From: Adiantum capillus-veneris
Lineage: Eukaryota > Streptophyta > Polypodiopsida > Polypodiales > Pteridaceae
Length of the DNA stretch: 64,000 bases
Direction: 5' to 3'
Assembly: GCA_014529385.2 (NCBI GenBank)
Contig: CM043971.1
Span: 55,723,209-55,787,208, forward strand
Shown: positions 55,644 to 64,000 of the stretch, one piece after another
How the letters are laid out: every line of letters starts with the position of its first letter
Numbering within the stretch: position 1 is the stretch's first letter
Notes under the pieces: generated by a model
Told to the model about the DNA's origin: nothing
Seen by the model: the letters and a program-made list of their open reading frames with translations, nothing else
Databases searched by the model: none
Translations under genes and position numbers: made by a program

Positions 55644-58600
55644 GTGCAAGGCGGCTAAGCAAGAGGGCGGGGGTTCTAGGAACACTACATGTGCAGAAGC
55701 TCTTGCTAGGCAGGGGGCCGACCACAACAAGGAGATCATAGGCACGCGGGCAAGCCCGCTTAGCAGGAAGAGAAGGAGACAATCGACTATGTCGACAGTG
55801 CCAGGATTTGGGCTCGTTGTCACGCAGCAGCAGGGAGCAACTCCCGTTTCAAGTGCATTTGCATTCGACCTCGGTAGTCGGAGTTGCGTCAAAATCTGCT
55901 TTCTGTGCAGGCTTGTCATCACCATGGCTTACTGTGAAGGTATTTTCATACCTTAGGCACCCAAGGTCACCTGATTTGACTCAAATCTCCTAGGATCCAT
56001 GTACATAATGGGTGATTCCTACCCTACCATAGCATGAGCACCAAGGGGTTCGAGACGCATGCAAGGGCATGCAAGGCATGCGGGCAGCATAGCAGCACCC
56101 ATGAGTTCAGAAAAGAAACTCATGACGACTGAAGGGCATGTCGGACACTTCTCATCAAGGATCTTGGTATAGCATGCAAGGCACACGACAATCTGTTTCA
56201 AATTTAGACATGCATGGCATGGTTGGGGTCATTGAGAACCCTCGACATGCAAATGTTTGTAGATCTATCAGCTTCAACCCAATAATGGCTTCGAGGAAAG
56301 CAAGGCTTTTGGTTATCCGCCATCGCCAACAATGTGGAGCCATGACCTTCCCGTCAATAATCTCTTCATATCTGATGGAGATGGCGCTCTAGACATTTCC
56401 AATGGCCGGTAAGTACAATAAACTTGAAATTGATGTTTGTTATTCATTTCAATTTTGCAAAAGCTTTTGCATTAGTCAGCACAAGCTCCGAGAACATTGC
56501 TTCTGGTGGAAGGGGAGCTTGTTCCAAGAGATGTTTGTCAAGGACAAACGTCAAGGTGTAAGTATGACCGACACTAAGTGCCAACATAGTTGTTTAGCAG
56601 TACATGCATGTACAGGCATGGCCTGTGGCTTGAACGATAAACCTCTTACTGTATGGTCAAAGTACATGGCTAGACTGATCATTAACTGCAATTCCAAGCA
56701 GCTATCAAGCAACTAGCTCGGGCTTGACTTCTAGGCCAGTTGTCTGCCATTCATGCAATCAGGCAAGCGTGATTTGACATCATGGGAGCAAGGCTCCATC
56801 TAAAAATCCTCAGAATACTAGTAATCACACCAAGCAAATACAAGGTACATCTCTTGCAAGTATTTTTTTTTGTTTTTCACTACAGTGTACAATTCACCAA
56901 GGTTGATTATCTGTGAATGATCGACACGGTTGACTTTCTTTTGCTATGACATCTGTTTGTTAGCATAAATATCCTTTGACTATGAGCTCTTAGGAACTCC
57001 ATAAGTTGTTAAGGGAAGCAAGGCTTCCAGTTCAGCATCTTGCATTGAGATTTTCCCGTCTTGCTTATGCTATGAGCATAAAAACTTGGAGGAATTTGTC
57101 AGTTTTGTCTACGTGTTATTTCATTACATGCAAAGAGGGCATATACAATATACGCGACAACTCTCTCTCGCACAGCAGCTATGGCTATGAGCCATCTTCC
57201 AACGAGTTTGTCCTTCAAAATTTCAAGACAACTAGTTACAGCAAGATGACCAGTTTAGACAATTTTAAGTTTTGCTTGTTTTTCCATGTTTTCACATTTA
57301 TTTTGGAAAATAGTATATGTTGTGCAAAGCAAAGTGCTTTGCCAGTTTCACGTGAAGCAAGGCTTCTAACATGTACACTGATATAACCCATTGACTTCAA
57401 AACAAGGGCATTTGTATACATGTTTGCAATACTGGTAAAATACGAATATCTGCTCCAATTTTATGTGTGGCAACATCAAGTTAGGACGTCTGCCTAGTAG
57501 TACAGGCTACTGTGCACGGCACTTTTGTTTCGGGTCTCATGTTTGAGGCCATCACTCTCAGCAAGGGCTTACAATTCTGCATGCAAGACATGCTAGCTAG
57601 GTGGATTCAATTCTACCGCCTCATGAATTACGCTTCCGCTATCACACTAGCAACTCTGTCAAGGACACGATAAGTGATGGATTGTTTCGCACGATTTTTG
57701 GTTGCTGTCAACACACAAAAACACTAAAAGGAACCTAAATCTAGGACTTATTTCATAGGCAAGGTGCCTTATCTAAGTCATCCTTGTATCGTCACGACCT
57801 CTCCAAGATCGTTGGGTCAAGATGCGACTCGTGTTCTCTGTTACCTCTCTTGATGAGAGCGTCATGTTGCATACTTATAAGATAAGCTGCAAGCTAGGCA
57901 TAAGATGCGTAAGAGCACGCAGATTGGGTACACACTCCAACAACTTAAGGAAAGTTCCTCAGCCCAACATGATCTCTTTCTTATTTCTCTTGAAAAATAA
58001 TGACAAATTTCTAAGAAGCTTTTGACACATGTTTTGCTCGTGAGTCAGCGCCAAGGTGCTCTAACTCTCAGCTAGATAGTTGCCAAGATGTCACCTTAAT
58101 TATTCTTCATCGACTCATTGATTGAACACTAATTTGTTATTGGCATAAGTGCTATGAGCCACAAAGACTAAGAGCCATTGTCAGACCTAGGGTAGGACAC
58201 AAATGTTGGCATTTCCTAGGTGATTGCTCTCCAGCTTGAACAAATCTACCTAGTGGAGTCCCCATCGATGTTAATGACCCAACGAGAGTCTTGCCATTAC
58301 AAATGTTTTGGATGTTCTATTAGCACTACATGTTTTCTTTAGTGTCAAAATCGAGTTGAGCTTTTGATACTCTTCAACTCACATCAATTGATCTATACCA
58401 TAGAGTCTAGAGGCAGCAAAAACAGTTGAAATAGCATGGATGTTCATAAGAGCTAGACATCTCACTTGTGTGGATCTCTTCGTATAGCACTACGAGTGTC
58501 TATGGAAGCACATTTTTGGGGTAAGACCCAACGGGTGATCACTAAATAACCCCATTGGCATTGAGGATCACAATTTGATCTATTCCAGTTATACTTTCAA

Positions 58601-61600
58601 GGAAAGAAGTCCACAATCTACCACGGGGTAGTGGACAAACTCAACTTTTCAAGTTGATTCCGATCATTTTTGTACACGATCGACTATGTTGATTATCGTT
58701 ACCTGCTAGTTGAGCAGTTTCTAACCAACGGGTTTGGATTGCAAAGGCAACACCCAGGGTTACAAGTTTCAATCTCTTTGTCTTTGTCAAGGGGATGTTT
58801 AAGCTATAAGTCTTTCATCCAGCTTGCTCTTTAGCCACATGACAAGGTCATGTAAGAGCATAGCCTTTTGAGAAAGTGTTGTCACTTTCGCTCTTCACTA
58901 TTCATCAAGATACCATGATAGGTTTGATTCTTGTTGAAACAATTACAGAACTACATGGTAGGGTTTTGTCTGGCACATGTTGTCACATGGGATACAACAT
59001 GGTCTAGGAACTCAAGGAGTTCGGTTTAGCTAGTGTGGAGCAAGTCTATGAGGGTCCTTCTCACTCACGTCGCAGAATGTTTACAGTTACCTCCACACAC
59101 AAGTACATCTTGTACTTAATGGATGTCACTTTTCTTGACATCCTCATTTGCAAAATATTCCACATGTGGAGAATATGAGTCTCTAGGACTGACACTGATG
59201 CCAATTCCTAATGATGTGTTGTAATGATGTCCCTAGGTGCTGGTCGCATCTGTTTGTTAGACCATTTGGAGCACATAGTATCGGGAACACTTTCAATGGC
59301 CAGAAATTATCAGCTACTAAGTACAGACTTGTTGAGATTACAAGCGCTATGAAACAACCAAGTAATGGATGGTTGTTTCTGCGTATATCCAAGTATGCTA
59401 TGCTAATGAGAATGTCTCACGGTTGGTACCTAGGTGTGACTGCGTTTTCACATTCTATTATGGCCCAACTTATGTTGCACGGCTTTCACGTCGGTATCGT
59501 GGAAAGTCTCATCATGAAATTGCGGTTTGAATTTGTTTGTGTTAAATGGATGCACACTAGGTGTTATGGGCCCTAGTGTTTAACGCAGATTTGTTCGAAG
59601 CGGCATGCAAATTCATGGACTTTATTGTTTCTGCTTCCAGTGCAACCTCTCTAGTGGATTTAGTATGAGTTCACACTCGGCCATATACGATAATGGTTTA
59701 GTATGGGTGTCTGGGATTGGATGATCTAAACTCTATGAGTTTACTTCGCTCAAATTCACATCATGTATCCGACTGGAAGCTCACTTGGTTAGTCGTAGGT
59801 TATCATCAGTCACGGAAGACTGTCTTTAATTGATTGTAGAAAGCACCTCACTCTTATTCTCTGCTATTCATCCCGCGTTGGATGGACAGTTTACAAGCAT
59901 TCTATTTAGTACTAAAGGATATGCTAAGTGTATATGTTAGTAAACCACGCTAAAGGATATGTTAAGTGCATACGTTAGCATGAAGCGACACAACTGGATC
60001 AATTACCTTTCTGGTTTGGAGTTTGCTTCATATGATGAAAGGCATATGGCGACTAGTTTTAGTCTCTGCCTATTATTCTCAAGTTCTCAACCTTCATCAT
60101 CAGTTTGATGAGGTTGGTTGTTGTTAAGAAACAACAGCAAGTCAAGGACTTGGTTGCTGCTGTTAGGAGTTTTTTGGAAGAAGTGATTGCACAAATGTAC
60201 ATACACATGCATGGTGCATCGAATAAAGGATTGCCCATTTTTCAGAGCTAGGTGGTTGCGTGGGGCCCACATGTGTACAGGTAGGACAGCGTGTACATAG
60301 TACATTGATTTTCATTATCACCAGTACCAGTGTGTTTTTCTATAATAATGACGAGTTGGTAGCACATAAAACTTCTTGAGGAAAGCTATCCGCGGGCCGA
60401 CGACATGTGGTAAGCAAGTGCATCAGATGGCATCTAGTGGTGTCAGGAGGTCGAATGGGGTCAATACTTGCACGTGCGTAAGCGAGGACACAACGTGGGT
60501 GTTTTCTTGTGATGATTATGCAGAAAGGTTATCATGAGGACTATATTTGGGGGTCACTTCACGTGGTTGCAGGATGCATTATTGGAAAAAGTTGAGTGCC
60601 AGGTGTGCAGATGGATGTAGAAGGGTGACAAAAATGCACTGTGTGGCCAGTTTTTGGCCTGTTCGGGGTCCGTTTGAGGTCAATCAAAAGGCCAAACGTT
60701 CCCAAGGATAAAGTGAAGTGTGGACACTGAAAAATCCGAGAAAAAAACCAGCAAAGTGTGGAGAGAACATCCGTAACTCAGTTTTTGCTGTTTTTAGAGC
60801 CAGTTTTGGCCATAAACTACTCATCCGAGGTTGGATTTCAACACTTTGATATTGTAGACTGAGATTTTTGGCTGCTCCAGACGCAATGGTGCTATCCATT
60901 TTGCCGAATTTCTCAGTTTTACATGCTATTTTGGCTGTGCAAGTTTCTCTTGTGAGCGAAGCCTCTGTTCAAATTTGTGAGTGTATTTGGCATATTTCAT
61001 CCATATTGTGTGAGCTATTTGCCCCATTGGTGTTGGCCCAAGCTCAATTGTATCTAAACATCAGAAATCTTCCTCTTTTGAGCTGAGTTTTTTGGATGTG
61101 TATGTGTGTGTGTCTCTCTGTGTTGAGTGGGCAAATGGATAGTCTCTCTCCTCTTACTCCATCGGTGTGTTCCTGTCTCGGCCAGGTGGGTTGTGTAAGC
61201 CGAGTGGTGCCCCATAATGTGTGTGTATCATCCCAAGAGTGTGTGTCGGGTGATTGTAGAGGCGTTGTGTGTGTTTCCATCCCGCTCACATTCTTTTGGC
61301 ATCCCCACGGAGGATCTTCTTCGAGTACCTTCATCTTCGGGAGTGCAGATTACAGGTTATAGGTTACAGGGACATGTACAGGTACAGGTGATTCACACAA
61401 GTACAGGTAGTTGGAGTAGAGTGATACACTGGCAAGTCGAAGTCACTTGTAGTTGCCGTGGGTATGCATCATTTGGTGCATGTTTGAGCGCATTGTCTGG
61501 TATTGTACGTTACTTGTGGATACTACCATTGTACGCCTTTGTGTAGCCATACTTGGTTTTATTTGGTAGTGCCAACCATTTTTGAGACTTGGTCTGGAAG

Positions 61601-62318
61601 ATAGTCATTTCTGAGACTTGACTATACGAGATTTGCATAAGCTTTCTGAGAGGGTCGATAGCGTGAGGTTTTATTGAGCTCAGATCCTCAAATGTGAGAT
61701 CCTTTCGGTGATACAGGTGGCTGGATCACCCTTTTCGTGACCTCGCCATAGGCTATGTACTAGTGATTTCTACTTGATGCTCAGGTTTTATTGTTGGCAG
61801 GTTATGCATACATATACAGTCTATATTTTGGGTTCTTACTGCTCTACTTCTGGGGAAACTCTGCCAAAATTTTTTCAAGTTGTGATGGCTAGTTTTTTGG
61901 TCTTTTGAACCATTTATGTTGTTATGCTGCTGAAATTCTGGCAAAATCAGAGGATAAGTCAAGTGTGCCTTCTTGAGAGCTGCATGGTTGGCTTTAATGG
62001 ATGATCAAAACGGACCTCAATTCACTTCTTTTCATTTAACACAAAGAATCCAGATAAATGTTCATGTGTCCAGGAAGGTTTTTTTCCAGCAGCGCATAGT
62101 TTTTATGTTCGGGCCAAGAAGATTAAGAGAGATATTGGAATCCCCTTTTCCTGTTGTAATTCCGATGATTAACTATGAAAACTCATTTGATGTGCATGTG
62201 TTTGTCCTTATCTAAAGATGAGCTCCATTGAAGTTTTTGGGGATTGAGTCAGTAAAAAGGTTTGGGTTCTTGCACCTGTGTTAAAAGGGATTCTCAAAGT
62301 ATCAAAACTTGGGTAGCC
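55644..62318. other. Long stretch without recognisable gene
   Basis: Several frames of 60-125 codons (for example 55630-55956 plus, 57006-57386 plus, 59211-59576 plus, 60868-61086 plus) but none with a domain I recognise. Short local repeats: ATGCTAAGTG/ATGTTAAGTGCATACG near 59925-59980 and five TACAGG repeats at about 61350-61410. The last kilobase before 62319 may be the leader or LTR of the following gypsy element. Confidence 0.4.
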
Positions 62319-63337
62319 ATGGCTTTCTCTTATCCGGAGTTTCATGGAAGAAGTCATGAAGATGTGGAAGAATTTTTGAAAAAGATAGAGGTTGCCTGCA
62401 TTAGCAATCAGATTCATGATCTAGCACAGATGTTACGTCTTCTCCAAATTCGTTTGAAGAGTGATGCACGAGTTTGGTCCAAATCATTTGAAGAGGAGTT
62501 GTGTGTGGCCGATCCACCTGTGAGATTAAGTTGGGAATTTACGACATGGATTGGAAGTGGAGTTTGTGAAGACAGAAGATCCTGACAAAGTGTGGCAAGA
62601 AGTACAGGGTTGGTGCAAAGGGAAGGTGAACCAGTAGATGCGTACATACGTAAGTTTTCAATGGCATGGGAGCGGATGTGCAAGGCCTTAGTACCACAAG
62701 TACCTCCACCTGACATGATGAAGAAGGACATGTTCTTGGCTGGTCTTTGGGAGAATATACGTTGGAGAGTGGAGCTAAAGAAGCCTAGGACATATGAAGA
62801 TGCACTAGATGTAGCGAGGAACAAAGAGTGGAAGCTGAGAAGAATGAGCCAGCTAGGAGTAGAGTCTTTGCCTAGGAGGCCTGAGTTTCAACCTATGGAT
62901 TCTTTGCAAGGTCGCATACTAGGGGTTCATCATGAACGAATGGTTTTTGTTACTCCTCGGGTTATGCCAGCAGTGGTCACTACATCAGTGCAAGATGATG
63001 GGCTAAGGCAAGACATGAGGCAAGTGGTAGATTTAAGGAAGAATCTCAGCCTAAACATGCTAGGTAATGTGGGAAATAATCGAGGTCGGGGGAGGTTTGC
63101 AAATCAGCCAGGAGGTGAAGAAAGACCCAGGAATGGTGTTGGACAAATCCATGGTAGAGTCTAGAGGCAGACGCCCACATGTTATAATTGCGGAGAGTTG
63201 GGCCACATTAGCCCGCAATGTGATAAGCCACCAAGGATGGGGGGAGACATGTATCCATTGCCAAGACAGGTCTTAACTAGGTTAAATGATTATGACATTG
63301 AGAGTAAGGGAGAAGAAGGAACCAATGGATTAACCCA
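62319..63337 (+). pseudogene. Gypsy-G gag with zinc knuckle
   Basis: Starts at ATG 62319 (MAFSYPEFHGRSHEDVEEFL, KKIEVACISNQI; gag entry). After frameshifts at about 62530-62610 the frame 62592-63164 has GEPVDAYIRKFSMAWERMCK, MKKDMFLAGLWENIRWRVEL and YEDALDVARNKEWKLRR. One TAG at about 63164 separates it from an in-frame zinc knuckle CYNCGELGHISPQC (about 63179-63220), a perfect CX2CX4HX4C. Confidence 0.85.
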
Positions 63338-63725
63338 AGAACAATCCAATAGAAAGCACATTGTATGTAAAGCGTGAGGGTGATGTACTTCTCATTGGGG
63401 TTCTTTATGTGGATGATTTGTTGATCACTGGACCAAATGAGAGACATATTGCTGAATTTAAGGTTGATTTGAATTCTACTTTCAAGATGAAAGATTTGGG
63501 ACTGTTGCATCATTACTTGGGTATACAGTTTAAGCAGTGTGATGGTGGTATTGCCTTGTGTCAGAAAAGTTACATAGAGACATTGCTATGCAAGTTTGGA
63601 CTTGAGGATTGCAAATTTATTGCCACTCCTATGAAAATAGATTTGAAATTGAGTCTTCATGATGCTGGTGATCCTGCAGATGTCACTCTTTACCAAACTG
63701 TTGTTGGATGCCTTTCTCATTCTAG
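63338..63725 (+). pseudogene. Copia RT fragment embedded in Gypsy-G
   Basis: 122-codon open frame of the Copia-A/D family: STLYVKREGDVLLIGVLYVD (YVDD intact), LGLLHHYLGIQFKQCDGGIA, LYQTVVGC. It starts and stops abruptly inside gypsy sequence and lies on the opposite strand from Copia-A and Copia-D. No LTR or other copia domain adjoins. Confidence 0.88.
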
Positions 63726-63729
63726 TTAA

Positions 63730-64000
63730 GATAACCTTTACCACATCCAACATTGCACGGCTATTTGTTAAGGAGAATTTTCAAATTGCACAAATTTTCT
63801 CAAATGGATTGTAAGTGATCAAGATATCAAGTTCACCTTAAAAAACTTTAATATTGCATACCATCCCGAATCGAATGGGCAAACAAAATGGGTCAAGTCA
63901 TTGAAGATATTCTTATACCTTAATAAAGTAGGGAGCCTAAGCAATGGATTCAATTTCTACCTCCAATGGAGTATGGTTACAATGCTTCACACCATCAAAG
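63730..64000 (+). pseudogene. Gypsy integrase fragment running off the window
   Basis: Broken frames read like the gypsy integrase core: SDQDIKFT near 63815 (equivalent of SDRDPRFTS with catalytic Asp) and AYHPESNGQTKWV near 63858-63896 (equivalent of AYHPQTDGQTERV with catalytic Glu replaced by Lys). It then continues as KQWIQFLPPMEYGYNASHH to the window end. Confidence 0.7.

Noticed and set aside
60868-61086. Possible membrane protein fragment (72 codons)
   Set aside because: Hydrophobic, but isolated, without flanking exons or recognisable motif.

Overview
The window looks like repeat-dense nuclear DNA of a vascular plant, most likely a fern. There are no bacterial-style operons, rRNA or tRNA genes. 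The only host-type gene family I recognise is a decayed PLS-type pentatricopeptide repeat (PPR) gene. Its wording (ALVDMYAKCG, VVSWNALI, YACILKAC, IVSQGLLEK) resembles the very large PPR families of ferns; the fern call is an inference from remembered family style. Most of the remaining sequence is transposable elements at different stages of decay.

Layout. 1-7.4 kb: intergenic DNA with a Ty3/gypsy gag-protease relic (about 2.8-3.8 kb, minus) and long GA/GAA microsatellites. 7.43-8.58 kb: an array of 13 tandem units of about 87.5 bp, each able to fold into a hairpin and alternating between two types; this is the least explained structure here. 8.8-14.7 kb: a minus-strand Penelope-like element (PLE) with a reverse transcriptase that shows no GIY-YIG endonuclease, a hammerhead ribozyme at 11711-11753, a probable coiled-coil ORF, extreme poly-G tracts and many short tandem duplications. 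14.7-19.2 kb: a broken hAT (DUF659-type) transposon containing a 696-bp direct duplication around an unrecognised 236-codon ORF.

21.3-45.7 kb is one PPR pseudogene split by a three-deep nest of minus-strand LTR retrotransposons. Copia-A (22811-44875) lies in the PPR sequence, Gypsy-B (27626-44562, target duplication CCAAA) lies in Copia-A, and Copia-C (31549-37213, target duplication ACCCG) lies in Gypsy-B. LTR divergence counted by eye falls with nesting depth (about 7%, 4% and 1%), as the insertion order requires. Gypsy-B has gag and protease but no visible reverse transcriptase or integrase, a 3' ORF with repeated W-x-P-K motifs, and a leader with seven near-identical perfect palindromes around CATCCTACGCGTAGGATG.

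48.1-64 kb holds further relics: a plus-strand gypsy (48.1-49.9 kb) cut by Copia-D (49.9-53.9 kb, same family as Copia-A), an isolated copia-type LTR plus primer-binding site (55.2-55.4 kb), 6-7 kb with no recognisable gene, and at the right edge a gypsy gag joined to a copia reverse-transcriptase fragment and then to gypsy integrase sequence.

No intact host protein-coding gene could be supported. All coordinates, motif matches and mismatch counts were read by eye.
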